DNA from: Bacteroidota bacterium
GTDB taxonomy: Bacteria; Bacteroidota; Bacteroidia; Bacteroidales; JACABE01
DNA length: 64,000 nt
Direction of reading: 5' to 3'
Assembly (NCBI GenBank): GCA_026391675.1
Contig: JAPLDQ010000042.1
Location: forward strand, 1-64,000
The notes beneath the pieces are model-generated. The model did no database searches. It was given only the letters and a program-made list of their open reading frames with translations, and was not told the origin of the DNA. Position numbers and translations under genes: made by a program. Of this stretch, positions 27,333 through 37,116 are shown in pieces (the stretch's first letter is position 1; each line of letters opens with the position of its first letter).

Positions 27333-29159
27333 ATGTTTAAGTTTACAAAAAATAAAACTTTACAGATAGGCATATTTATAATAGCTTTAATTACTTTAGC
27401 TCCGCTTTTATACATAAAATTAGTTTCTGCAGATGATTTAGTTATTTTGCAAATAAGTAAATGGCCTTATTGGGAAAATGCTTATCTTGGAGCAGTTCAT
27501 CAGGGTCGCTTTTTCTTCTTACTTACCAGTTTTTTCTTTTATTTACCTTATTATTTTGATTCAATTATTTGGACCAAAATCTTGCAATTTATACCAATAA
27601 TATTTATTTTTCTAGGATTCAACAAAGTAATTTCTTGTTATTTTAATAAAAGAAAAGCTGGTTTATTATTCCTTTTAATTTTCTTTATTTTCTTTCAAAT
27701 AACAGCTAATTTCAATATATTTATATCTTATCATTTATATTTCACATCATCTATAGCTTGCTTAATTTGGGGTTTCAGGCATTTTCAATTATATTTTAAA
27801 TATAATAATAAGAAAAATTTATATGTTTCCTGCATTTTATTTGCGGTTAGTTTGTTGTTTTACGAAGTTAATATTGTTTATAGTTTTTTTTATTTTTCAC
27901 TGGCATATGTTTATGTTCGCAATGAAAAGTTTTCATTTTTAAAAAATATTTCTCAAGTATTCAAAAAATTTAAAGGGCATCTTTTAATTATACTGGTATA
28001 CATCATCTTAATGTTTTTCTGGTCGTTTTTGCATCCTTCACAGTATGAAGGAAATCAATTTGCAAAAATTTTTTCTTTTGCAAATTACTTTAAAGCAGTT
28101 CTTAAGTTTATTAACGGAGCCTTACCATTAAATAATTTTTTTGGCAGTTTTAAATTTTTTTTGGATAGGTCACAAGATATTGGCGGATTCAATCCTTTAA
28201 CTTTTATGTTTTCAGATACATTTCCTATTTCCAGTTATCTTAAACTTCTGTTAATTCCTTTTATCTTTTTATCATTAATTAAAATTTCAAAAAATATTTC
28301 ATTTTCTAAGATATATCTGGGAATAATTAATGGGTTTTTATTACTGGTATTTCCGGCTTTATTTTTATCACTAAGCTATAAATACTCGACATCTCAGATG
28401 GAACATTATACAATAACAGTTTTTCAATTTTTTGGTACTACTTTATTTTTTATGTGTATTTTTTTATGGATAGATAAAAAATTCATTAATTCATATTGGG
28501 TTACAATACTATCCAGGGTAATTGTATTGATATTTCTGCTTTTTACATCTTTAGCACATGATTATGCTAATAATATGTATGCTAATGACTTAAAGTTATC
28601 TCAAAGCAGATTTACTTTTATGGATGATTTCATAAAAACGGATTATTATGATAAAATTGGAAATAAAGATATTATTTATGCACCTTCGCTATGGAATAGT
28701 GTCGCTTATTCTGAAGAATCAAAAAGACTTACAGAGCAAGGTTTTAATTGGGGCTATTTTAGTAATCTTATATATAATAAAGACAGAAATATTATCAGAG
28801 ATAAAGAGGATTTAATAAATAAATGTAATTTAATTAATTCTAAAGCATATTTTTATTCATTTGTTTTAATACAAGCTTATCAAACTACTGATATTATGCT
28901 TGTTGCAGCAAAAATCAATAAAAATCAATATAAAAAAGATAGTTTTTTTTCTGATACTGTTGATGTCTTTATTTATTCAAATAATAATAAGGGGATTATA
29001 AATTATAAAACAAATCTTATTTTGTCAGATAGTTCTTCAATAAGCAAGTATAATGCAATAATAATTAAAAAAGACGATTTAAATAATAAAATCTGGCACA
29101 AAAGAATTGAAAATAAGCAAATTGAAATTCAATCCATAAATATAAGTTTTATGAATTAA
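27333..29159 (+). CDS. Polytopic membrane protein, probable GT-C-like
   Basis: 608 residues with about eleven to twelve predicted helices up to residue 420, then a soluble C-terminal domain of about 180 residues. The first loop after helix 1 has SADDLVILQISKWPYWENAYLGAVHQGRFF. An acidic pair followed by an aromatic-rich loop is typical of the first external loop of GT-C enzymes, which use lipid-linked sugars. It is not assigned to a named family with confidence. Extremely AT-rich. It converges on the glycan block, which supports a surface-sugar role. Confidence 0.65.
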   Translation: MFKFTKNKTLQIGIFIIALITLAPLLYIKLVSADDLVILQISKWPYWENAYLGAVHQGRFFFLLTSFFFYLPYYFDSIIWTKILQFIPIIFIFLGFNKVISCYFNKRKAGLLFLLIFFIFFQITANFNIFISYHLYFTSSIACLIWGFRHFQLYFKYNNKKNLYVSCILFAVSLLFYEVNIVYSFFYFSLAYVYVRNEKFSFLKNISQVFKKFKGHLLIILVYIILMFFWSFLHPSQYEGNQFAKIFSFANYFKAVLKFINGALPLNNFFGSFKFFLDRSQDIGGFNPLTFMFSDTFPISSYLKLLLIPFIFLSLIKISKNISFSKIYLGIINGFLLLVFPALFLSLSYKYSTSQMEHYTITVFQFFGTTLFFMCIFLWIDKKFINSYWVTILSRVIVLIFLLFTSLAHDYANNMYANDLKLSQSRFTFMDDFIKTDYYDKIGNKDIIYAPSLWNSVAYSEESKRLTEQGFNWGYFSNLIYNKDRNIIRDKEDLINKCNLINSKAYFYSFVLIQAYQTTDIMLVAAKINKNQYKKDSFFSDTVDVFIYSNNNKGIINYKTNLILSDSSSISKYNAIIIKKDDLNNKIWHKRIENKQIEIQSINISFMN

Positions 29160-29190
29160 CTTGCTTTTCTCAATTTTTTTAGATATTAAT

Positions 29191-29931
29191 TTAAATATAC
29201 AGTTTTGATTTTATAATTCCTGTTCGATGAAATAAATGAATCAGGCTGGTTCCGGAAACACCCAAACCATAATATACACTTCGCTTAAAGTTAATACTGC
29301 TGGCTTCTTTAAAATATTTGGTAGGAGTTGTTACTTCAGCAATTTCAAAATCAGCCATTATTATTTGTGAAAGCATTTGGTTGTCGAACACAAAATTATC
29401 TGAATTCATATTATAATTTATTTTTTCAAGTACTTCTTTCGAAAATGCCCTGTAACCTGTATGATATTCGGAAAGCTTTTGCCCGCTGCATAAGTTCTGA
29501 AAAAACGTTAATAATCTGTTTGCGATATATTTATATACCGGCATACCACCTTTCAACGCACCATTGCCCAAAATGCGGGAGCCTAATACTACAGGATATA
29601 AATCACAAGCTATAATGTGGGACATTACCGGAATAAGTTTTGGCGTATATTGATAATCAGGATGCAGCATAATAACTATATCTGCGCCTAATTCCAGCGC
29701 TTTGTTATAACAGCTTTTCTGATTACCACCATAACCTTTATTTACTTCATGCTTTATGATATGTTTAATCCCAATTTGTTTTGCTATTTCAACAGTATTA
29801 TCTGTACTGCAATCATCAACTAAAATTACTTCATCAACAATATCAAACGGAATTTCGATGTAAGTTTTCTCAATAGTTTTAGCTGCATTGTAAGCCGGAA
29901 GAACTACTGCTATTTTTTTCTGGTAAAGCAT
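29191..29931 (-). CDS. GT2 family glycosyltransferase, DPM1-like
   Basis: 246 residues with a GT-A fold. AVVLPAYNAAKTIEKTY at 8-24 and EVILVDDCSTDNT near 34-46 (nucleotide-sugar and metal site) are GT2 signatures. VIMLHPDYQY supplies a further Asp and YHTGYRAFSKEVLEKINY lies near the active-site end. This subgroup often transfers a sugar to a lipid carrier such as undecaprenyl phosphate; there is no C-terminal membrane helix pair here. Last gene of the minus-strand glycan block. Confidence 0.85.
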   Translation of the reverse strand: MLYQKKIAVVLPAYNAAKTIEKTYIEIPFDIVDEVILVDDCSTDNTVEIAKQIGIKHIIKHEVNKGYGGNQKSCYNKALELGADIVIMLHPDYQYTPKLIPVMSHIIACDLYPVVLGSRILGNGALKGGMPVYKYIANRLLTFFQNLCSGQKLSEYHTGYRAFSKEVLEKINYNMNSDNFVFDNQMLSQIIMADFEIAEVTTPTKYFKEASSINFKRSVYYGLGVSGTSLIHLFHRTGIIKSKLYI

Positions 29932-29978
29932 ATGAAAAGTTTTAGCAAAAATAATACAATTAAATAAATGATTTTCAT

Positions 29979-31337
29979 TTACTTTTTCTCATAAAATGTA
30001 TACTTCTCATCAGGAAGTTTAAAATAAGCTGTATTAATTATTTTATTTTTATAAGGATCCCATGGTAAATAAAGGAAAATCGATGGATTGTTAGTGTCAT
30101 TTTCATAATTATTCTTATCATCCACCATCAATATAGTTTTTGCACTATCAGACTTACATGCGGTTAAAATTAAAACATCCATACTCGTTGCCCAATTATT
30201 AAAACGACTTATTCTTTCATCAAAGTCAGAAAAACTGGCTATTAATTTAGATTTATCCGGATTATTTTTCACGATCTCAGATAGTAAATTCAGTCTTTTT
30301 GTATAAGGTTTGCTTGCCTGTGATATTTGATAAAAAGAAAAAAAGCCTAATATCAAAACTATATATAAATAATTTGTGTTTTTTTGATAATACAACTGTG
30401 AAAACAGAATGATAAACATTAAAAACCCGGGCAAATATGATTTTTCCATAATGGCATCACAGTCACCCGCAGCAAAAGTAAGTATAGTTAGCAATGTAAA
30501 TCCACCAAAGCAAAGTGTAGTAAATAATAATTCCTTAAACCCTTTATATCTTAGCCAAACTATTAAAATAATAAGATAAACGGCAAGAAAGGTTGATGAA
30601 TATTTTGTGATCAGATAACGAAATGAATATAAAGAAAAGAAATGAGGAAGGTTTTGTTTAAAATTTAATAAAGCATCGTATTGTCGGGCATCGTAACTGT
30701 TCTTACTGGTCAAAAAAAGCTTAATAATAATAAAAAGAAAACTGATTAACAATGCTGAGATTAATTCGAATTTGTTGATTTTCTTTTGCAGGAAACTCAA
30801 CCCAATTATAAAAAATACGGTAAATATAGCATTGGGATGGACAAACATACACCAAATTACAAGCAAATAAAAAAATATATAAAAGCGGTAAGCTGTAAAT
30901 CTTTCCTTTGCCTGTATTAATCCATACAATAGGCAACTTAGGGCTAACAACTGATGTGTTTCTGTAACTGAATGAAAAAAAGTAAAAGCAACACCAAATA
31001 TCAAAGATAAAATGGTAGCCAAAGCTGCTTCTTTGCTTTTAAATACTTTGTCATTTATCAGGATAATCAGTAAATAAAAGAGCGGAAAGCTTAGAGAATA
31101 AATATAAATCAAAAATTTCAACGGTATGTTTAAGAATACAGCTGTTAGTAAAGGAATTTGTGTAAACCAAACGCCAAACCTGTTTTCCTGAAAAAAGAAA
31201 TATTTTGAGTTTATAATATTAAATAGTTGCAAGGAACAATCAGTATTTAACATTCTTTCGTAAGTAAAAACAATACTTTGAATGAAATAGATAAAAATTA
31301 AAATATAAAAAATATTTGATTTAAATTTGATTAACAT
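29979..31337 (-). CDS. Polytopic membrane protein, GT-C-like
   Basis: 452 residues with about ten predicted helices, then a soluble tail (about residues 345-452: NLLSEIVKNNPDKSKLIASFSDFDERISRF). The topology, many helices then a periplasmic domain, fits a GT-C glycosyltransferase. The first loop (FTYERMLNTDCSLQLFNI) has one acidic residue but no clear catalytic pair, so activity is uncertain. It lies between the cellulase-like lipoprotein and a GT2 gene, with gaps of 40-50 bp. Confidence 0.6.
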   Translation of the reverse strand: MLIKFKSNIFYILIFIYFIQSIVFTYERMLNTDCSLQLFNIINSKYFFFQENRFGVWFTQIPLLTAVFLNIPLKFLIYIYSLSFPLFYLLIILINDKVFKSKEAALATILSLIFGVAFTFFHSVTETHQLLALSCLLYGLIQAKERFTAYRFYIFFYLLVIWCMFVHPNAIFTVFFIIGLSFLQKKINKFELISALLISFLFIIIKLFLTSKNSYDARQYDALLNFKQNLPHFFSLYSFRYLITKYSSTFLAVYLIILIVWLRYKGFKELLFTTLCFGGFTLLTILTFAAGDCDAIMEKSYLPGFLMFIILFSQLYYQKNTNYLYIVLILGFFSFYQISQASKPYTKRLNLLSEIVKNNPDKSKLIASFSDFDERISRFNNWATSMDVLILTACKSDSAKTILMVDDKNNYENDTNNPSIFLYLPWDPYKNKIINTAYFKLPDEKYTFYEKK

Positions 31338-31376
31338 ACTGATATATAATGTGATATATTTATTATTGCTGATAGA

Positions 31377-33017
31377 TTATTCTAATTTAAGGTCATCTAG
31401 TTTTATTATTCCTAAACTACCCTGGAAATAAGATTTATTAAAAAGCGTTGAATCAAAGTTGAAAATAATTGAACGATTATTATTTACATCGTTTTTATCA
31501 TTTAAAATGTTTTGGGCTTTTAGAAAAGATGTATAAGAAATCTGATGATATTCTAAGTCTTTTTGAATCAGATCATTATATTTAATATTGTGATAATAGG
31601 ATGGTAAATAGTTGTTTGTTATATACAGTGCTTTCCTGCTCATACCAGGGGCTGAAATTTCAAAATGCACACAAATATCATTACTAAACAGCGAAAATTG
31701 GCCTTTTTCATCAGTAAATGTATTCATTCCTACAGTCCAGTATTCGTTCCAACCACGTATTACAGCACCTTCTATTGGTTTGCCATTGCTTTCATTTATT
31801 ACTTTCCCTTTTAAAACAAAATTATGATAGCCCATCATATTGTAATAATTAGGTAAGCATTTACATGCTTTCTTTTTGTAATTTTTAAAATTAGCAATCT
31901 CATTAACAGCTGGTTTAACTGTGCCAATTATCTTATATTTCCCGTCTTTAGTAATTGTTATTCCTTTATGGTTTAAAATACCGGTATAATGCGCTTCAAA
32001 ATGTGTATTGGGAATTTCCTGAAATTCCCACCAGCCTAATCCACTACCACCACAATCAATAATACGTTCATAAACTTCTTTCATAAATTGCCTTTGATTA
32101 TCATATGAAATTGAATCTCCATCAGCAGGTAAAGCCGTTTCGCCAATCATCCAGGGTTTATTAATGTATTTGCTGTACCAGTAAATTTCATTAGGAACTC
32201 TCAGCGGATTATAAGTATGAAAAGAAATAAAATCTACCGGTAAAATCTTAGGATCCCATTCAAAAACTTCTATAGGTTCCGAAAAGCCTATTGTAAATAA
32301 TTGATTAGGAGCATATTTTATCATCATTTCTTTCCAGCCCTTTACAATTTTAAATGCATCTTTTTTCTCTCTTAACATTTTATCAGGGCTTTTATCCACA
32401 TTATCAAAGTATAATGGTTCATTAAAAAAATCATAAGAGAAAATGCCGGGATTTTTGCTGAATTTTTCCAGGATACGAATTGTAAAATTTTCAAGTTCCT
32501 TGTTTTCAACAGGAGGTTTAATAAGTAACATTACTTTTATATCATGATTTGCTGCAATTTTCAAGAATCTTTCTAATGCATTTGAAATTTCGGTAAAATT
32601 TTCATCCAGATAAAGCTTTTGATTATCAGCAATGTAATAATATTTTAAATTATCATAATTAACACGATCAAAAACAAGTCGTATAGAATTAAACCCCATT
32701 TCTTTAATTAATTGTAAATGAGCATTACACTGTATATCAATGCTATCCAGCGTATTTGTTTCGAATATTTCAGGATTCTCATATTCTTTGATTGGGGATA
32801 TACAATATGAATTTGCTGTTTTTCGAAAGCAAATAACATAATTAAGCATAATTGGGAAAAATTCTTTTCCTTTTAGCTTAAATTTATTATCCTGAATGTA
32901 CACAAAATCAGTCTTTGAAAGATCTTTAACTTTGTGATTTTCATTTTTAAATGTACAAGTTGTAAAGAATAGTAAAATACCCAATAGTTGTATTTTATTT
33001 AGCAATTTTATTTTCAA
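31377..33017 (-). CDS. Cellulase-like (GH5-type) TIM-barrel lipoprotein with CarboxypepD-reg domain
   Basis: 546 residues. A probable lipobox (LLFFTTC, Cys21) anchors it in a membrane. About 40-370 resembles a clan GH-A barrel: MGFNSIRLVFDRVN near 107, the acid/base site FNEP with Glu200, and a likely nucleophile in MIGETALP with Glu293. After a linker, VLKGKVINESNGKPIEGAVIRG (about 399-420) begins a carboxypeptidase-regulatory-like beta-sandwich, often found in Bacteroidota surface proteins. Its place inside a glycosyltransferase block suggests trimming or processing of the glycan made there. The exact GH family and substrate are unknown. Confidence 0.75.
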   Translation of the reverse strand: MKIKLLNKIQLLGILLFFTTCTFKNENHKVKDLSKTDFVYIQDNKFKLKGKEFFPIMLNYVICFRKTANSYCISPIKEYENPEIFETNTLDSIDIQCNAHLQLIKEMGFNSIRLVFDRVNYDNLKYYYIADNQKLYLDENFTEISNALERFLKIAANHDIKVMLLIKPPVENKELENFTIRILEKFSKNPGIFSYDFFNEPLYFDNVDKSPDKMLREKKDAFKIVKGWKEMMIKYAPNQLFTIGFSEPIEVFEWDPKILPVDFISFHTYNPLRVPNEIYWYSKYINKPWMIGETALPADGDSISYDNQRQFMKEVYERIIDCGGSGLGWWEFQEIPNTHFEAHYTGILNHKGITITKDGKYKIIGTVKPAVNEIANFKNYKKKACKCLPNYYNMMGYHNFVLKGKVINESNGKPIEGAVIRGWNEYWTVGMNTFTDEKGQFSLFSNDICVHFEISAPGMSRKALYITNNYLPSYYHNIKYNDLIQKDLEYHQISYTSFLKAQNILNDKNDVNNNRSIIFNFDSTLFNKSYFQGSLGIIKLDDLKLE

Positions 33018-33066
33018 TATTTTATAAAGTTAATTTAATAATCAAATCTAATTTTACGAAATAACA

Positions 33067-34368
33067 TTAATCTAATACTTTAGTTGTTTCTTGTATAATA
33101 TTTGGTGATTTAAAATCATTTTCAAAATAATTTAAAAAAACAAATAACAAAGAAGGATAAATCTGGTCAATTAATCGTTCTAAAGAGGTTTCCAAATGCC
33201 ATTGTAAATCATAAGGAGTTATGATATATACTGCAAAATAAATTATTAATGTTAAACCAATAATTAATAATGAAGGAGATAGTTTTCTCCATTTTAGTAA
33301 AAATATAAAAGCTAATATTGGTATAATCTGAAATTTCATGAGAATCATTTTTTTGAAATAATTCAATATCATTTCATATCTTTTAATGTCAAAAATTTTT
33401 GAAAGTGTATTCCCTGATTGTTTTGATACTAAGTCATTTGATGGGGCATAGCATATTTTAAACGATATATAAACTACTGTTATTATTAAAGCACCAATCC
33501 CAAATTTCAATAAAGCGTTATAATTTCTAAAGTTTTTAATAACAATAAAAATACATATCAAAATAAAAAATACACTTCCTTCATTTTTAATCCATAAACA
33601 GGAAGACGATATAAAACCTAATAAATAATATAAATTTGATTTATTATTCTTTTCATCTATGATTTTCGTTATTAAAATACAACTTAACAAATAGAAAAAT
33701 GCAAGTAAAATATCAGCATATTGAGCTGCCGCTCGGTTAGTAAAGCTAAAATCTAAAGTGATAATAATTATAGAAACTATACTGATTACCGGATTTTTAA
33801 ATGAAAAATAAAATAATATCAAAATCCCGATATAAGGTAAAAGGGCTATAAAAAAAGGAATAATGAAAGTAGTATCTCCAATTGCACACCAAAACATTGC
33901 AATCATAGAGGGCAGCATTAAAGGATAATCAGGATGTGTCCACGCTATTCTGTTTGTGAATAAATTTTGCCAGTTATCAGTATAAAAAAGAAACTTTGCA
34001 TGTAAACTCCATATAGCCCAAGCATCCCATTGTCCCCATTTGTTTGAATTCTGAATAAAAAAATATAAAGAATAAAAAAGTACAAGTAAAAAGAAAATGT
34101 CAAGCTTTTTAACATTTAAATTAAGATTGAATTTTATTTTTTTCTTTTTTATATAAATTAAGAAAATAAGGGAATTAACCAATATTAAACCTATCAATGT
34201 TAAATTGAATTTAAAATTGAAAACAAGTATTAAAAAATATAAAACGGAATACAATACCATTGAAGTAGTGAACGATATTACAGTCTTAATACTCCGTTCT
34301 AATTCAATTAAATTTGAATAAATTAAAATACTTGTCAATAAGATATTTAATAAAAGGATAACAATCAT
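33067..34368 (-). CDS. Polytopic membrane protein, GT-C-like, lacking a soluble tail
   Basis: 433 residues, almost all membrane helices (about eleven). The loop NKWGQWDAWAIWSLHAKFL (about 110-128), with Asp and aromatic residues, and the following TNRIAWTHPDYPLMLPS resemble the first external loop and helix 2-3 region of GT-C lipid-sugar-dependent glycosyltransferases. Unlike its neighbours it ends right after the last helix, with no periplasmic domain. Its start overlaps the stop of the small upstream gene (ATGA), so the two are coupled. Confidence 0.62.
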   Translation of the reverse strand: MIVILLLNILLTSILIYSNLIELERSIKTVISFTTSMVLYSVLYFLILVFNFKFNLTLIGLILVNSLIFLIYIKKKKIKFNLNLNVKKLDIFFLLVLFYSLYFFIQNSNKWGQWDAWAIWSLHAKFLFYTDNWQNLFTNRIAWTHPDYPLMLPSMIAMFWCAIGDTTFIIPFFIALLPYIGILILFYFSFKNPVISIVSIIIITLDFSFTNRAAAQYADILLAFFYLLSCILITKIIDEKNNKSNLYYLLGFISSSCLWIKNEGSVFFILICIFIVIKNFRNYNALLKFGIGALIITVVYISFKICYAPSNDLVSKQSGNTLSKIFDIKRYEMILNYFKKMILMKFQIIPILAFIFLLKWRKLSPSLLIIGLTLIIYFAVYIITPYDLQWHLETSLERLIDQIYPSLLFVFLNYFENDFKSPNIIQETTKVLD

Positions 34369-34745
34369 TTATTTTTTTTTAATAAAAAAACTTTATATTT
34401 ATCAGTTGAAACATTCTTAATTACTTGATAATTAATGTTAATCTTCAAACTGTCAGCATTATTCATACCTTTATCTATTATATATAAAATAGTATCATTA
34501 TTTATATTATTTTCAATTATAAGTGGTACCATTACAAATTGTGTACAATAATAGAATTCTTCATATGAATTATTTGATTTAAAAGAGATTACTGAATTAG
34601 AATTTGTATATTTTTTAATGGATAAAAGAATCTCTTCCAGATTAGGAATGATATTTTTTTCAGGTTTAATAGTAATAGAAGTTGAAAAAAATAAGAAAAT
34701 AAAATATGCTAACAGTAGAATTATTAATACTTTTTTTAATATCAT
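34365..34745 (-). CDS. Single-helix membrane protein, coupled to GT-C-like gene
   Basis: 126 residues, not assigned to a family. One N-terminal membrane helix (about 5-24) is followed by a soluble domain of about 100 residues with alternating helices and strands (LEEILLSIKKYTNSNSVISF; YYCTQFVMVPLIIENN; DTILYIIDKG). The pattern resembles the C-terminal periplasmic domains at the ends of the neighbouring GT-C proteins. Its last four bases overlap the start of the next gene (ATGA). It may act as a detached accessory domain of that protein. Confidence 0.65.
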   Translation of the reverse strand: MILKKVLIILLLAYFIFLFFSTSITIKPEKNIIPNLEEILLSIKKYTNSNSVISFKSNNSYEEFYYCTQFVMVPLIIENNINNDTILYIIDKGMNNADSLKININYQVIKNVSTDKYKVFLLKKNK

Positions 34746-34755
34746 TATTAAATTT

Positions 34756-35493
34756 TTAAGATTTAAGGTATTTTCTATCCCAGATATTATACTTTAAGAT
34801 ACACCATATAGCCCTGAACCCATCTTTTGCTGAAATTTTCTTTCCTTCTTCGTAGGTTCTTCCATAATAAGAGATCCCAACTTCATAAATTCTGATTTTG
34901 GGGATTCTTGAAATTTTTGTAGTAACTTCAGGTTCAAAACCGAAGCGGTTTTCTTTAAATAATATTTGTTTGATACTATCGGAACGGAATAATTTATAGC
35001 AGGTTTCCATATCTGTAAGGTTCAGATTGGTAAACATATTTGAGAGGAATGTGAGAAACTTATTGCCTATTGTATGCCAGAAGAATAAAATCCTGTGTGG
35101 ATTTCCACCCATAAATCGGCTACCGTAAACTACATCTGCAAATCCATCAATAACAGGTTTTAATAATAAATTATATTCAGTAGGATCATATTCAAGATCA
35201 GCATCCTGTATAATGATAAAATCACCGCTGGCAAGCTCTATACCTTTGTGTAAAGCTGCACCTTTTCCTCTATTAACAGGCTGGTTATACAATTTTATAT
35301 CAATATCCTGATGTGTTTTAATATATTCTTCAATAACAGCAGGAGTATTGTCATTAGAACAATCATTAACAATAATAAGCTCCTTTTGAATATTGTTAAG
35401 CAGTGTAGTACTGATAACTTTGTCTAAAATCAAATGGATAGTTTTGGCTTCGTTATAAGCCGGAATAATAATTGATAGCTTTTTAATACTCAT
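34756..35493 (-). CDS. GT2 family glycosyltransferase, polyprenyl-phosphate type
   Basis: 245 residues. [21 protein letters not shown] at 6-26, [12 protein letters not shown] near 39-50 and [13 protein letters not shown] near 92-104 are the nucleotide-sugar and metal-binding motifs of DPM1/ArnC-like GT2 enzymes. [13 protein letters not shown] (about 121-133) is also characteristic. It probably charges undecaprenyl phosphate with a sugar for the GT-C enzymes beside it. It sits 11 bp from each neighbouring gene, within one transcription unit. Confidence 0.88.
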   Translation of the reverse strand: MSIKKLSIIIPAYNEAKTIHLILDKVISTTLLNNIQKELIIVNDCSNDNTPAVIEEYIKTHQDIDIKLYNQPVNRGKGAALHKGIELASGDFIIIQDADLEYDPTEYNLLLKPVIDGFADVVYGSRFMGGNPHRILFFWHTIGNKFLTFLSNMFTNLNLTDMETCYKLFRSDSIKQILFKENRFGFEPEVTTKISRIPKIRIYEVGISYYGRTYEEGKKISAKDGFRAIWCILKYNIWDRKYLKS

Positions 35494-35504
35494 TAGAATA
35501 ATTT

Positions 35505-37112
35505 TTAAAGATAAATTTTAGGTTTCTTGAAAGTTAGGTTATTCCACATTGCTGATTTTATTTTTATAATAGTGGTATCAGATTTAATATATTCCGGGAT
35601 TGAATCATTTTCAAAAATCGCAATTTTCTTATTTCTTTGTTTCAGGTATTTAATTTGTTCTATGCTCGGAATAAAATCATAGGCAGTATTTTCTGTGAAA
35701 ATCATTGTTGTAATATGTTCTTTCGGGAAGAGGTTGAATAAAACATAATTTTTGTCAGGTAAAATACTTGACAGTTGAGTAATTACATCGTAAGAACGTG
35801 ATTTATTGATTCTTATATATTTCATTTTTTCAACTTTATCGGTATGCCAATCCTGGATTTTTTCAATGTTTAATGAATAAATAAAAATAAGAAAAATTAT
35901 AATTAGACTTGTTGATTTTGTAATTATTGGTTTTAATTTTATTTTTCTTATTAAATAATCCATAATGTAATTAATGGAATATGCAGCAATGATAAGAATA
36001 ATAGAAGATACAAAAGTAGTAAATGAATACATTTTTGTTTTTGCTAAACTGAAAAACAAATAAGCAATTACTACATTAAGAAACAATGATAATACTATGA
36101 GTTTATTTGATTTTCTATATTTTAAAGATAAAATAAGTATTCCAAGAGTAAAAATCAAGGCTAATAAATAACCATAAATATCAATGAAAAAACTAAAATG
36201 AAACCAAAAATTGCCACTATGATTTTCAATAACCTGAGAAAAATGCATGTAATTAAGTATATGTTCCCATTGACTTTCTAATGGAAATACATAAAATAAA
36301 TATATTTGCCAGGGCAAAAAGACTATACAACACATAATTAATGAGAGTATATAATGAACATATAAGCTTATATCCCGTCGATTTGAAGAAATAACAATTG
36401 CCCAAAACCATCCGAAATATACGAGTAATCCTGTAAGCCATTTATTTAATACTGCTAATCCTGCAAATAAACCTATCAAAAGAGCCCATTTAACAGAATT
36501 ATTCTCAGAATATCTTATCCATGCCCAAATACTTGCGGTTACATAAAACAGGAATGCAATATCATTGTGGTCAGTTGGGATACAACCTGAAACAAGTAAT
36601 AATATATAGTTTTGGCCACACATTAACAAAGCAGCATAAAAGCCAACTTTTGAATTAAAAAGTCGTTTGGCAATATCGTAAACAAAATAAACAACTATGG
36701 TTGACATAATAATACTGGGTATTCTTCCTGCAAAAAATCCAACTCCAAATATTTTAAAACTCAATGCTATTTGCCAAAGAAACAGAGGTTGCTTATGAAG
36801 CCAGATGTTATTTGCGTTCCAATATTTATAAAAATAAGGCAAAGCGGGATCTGAATATAAAGCAGGTTTGAAAGGATGTAATAACATGTTTTTTGCAACA
36901 AGCATATGGTATTGTTCATCCCAGATACTAAAAAATGGATCTAAATTGGCAACAAAAATCCTTAGAATAAGAGCACTAATAATTATTAAAGAAATCGCAA
37001 TTTTATCTTTTTCTTTTATTTCCTGATAAAAGATTGCAACAATAGCAAATAAAATGCCTATAAAAAGCAATATTAAATCATAAAATTCAAAATATGTTTT
37101 AAAAATATTCAT
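35505..37112 (-). CDS. GT39/ArnT-like membrane glycosyltransferase
   Basis: 535 residues: about twelve helices and a short periplasmic C-terminal domain (from about 425). The external loop after helix 2 reads [30 protein letters not shown] (about 55-84); Asp-Glu is the expected catalytic or metal site. [29 protein letters not shown] is the second conserved block of PMT/ArnT enzymes. It transfers a sugar from a polyprenyl-phosphate donor on the outer face of the inner membrane; the acceptor is unknown. It starts 4 bp after murF-alr. Confidence 0.85.
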   Translation of the reverse strand: MNIFKTYFEFYDLILLFIGILFAIVAIFYQEIKEKDKIAISLIIISALILRIFVANLDPFFSIWDEQYHMLVAKNMLLHPFKPALYSDPALPYFYKYWNANNIWLHKQPLFLWQIALSFKIFGVGFFAGRIPSIIMSTIVVYFVYDIAKRLFNSKVGFYAALLMCGQNYILLLVSGCIPTDHNDIAFLFYVTASIWAWIRYSENNSVKWALLIGLFAGLAVLNKWLTGLLVYFGWFWAIVISSNRRDISLYVHYILSLIMCCIVFLPWQIYLFYVFPLESQWEHILNYMHFSQVIENHSGNFWFHFSFFIDIYGYLLALIFTLGILILSLKYRKSNKLIVLSLFLNVVIAYLFFSLAKTKMYSFTTFVSSIILIIAAYSINYIMDYLIRKIKLKPIITKSTSLIIIFLIFIYSLNIEKIQDWHTDKVEKMKYIRINKSRSYDVITQLSSILPDKNYVLFNLFPKEHITTMIFTENTAYDFIPSIEQIKYLKQRNKKIAIFENDSIPEYIKSDTTIIKIKSAMWNNLTFKKPKIYL

Positions 37113-37116
37113 TATT

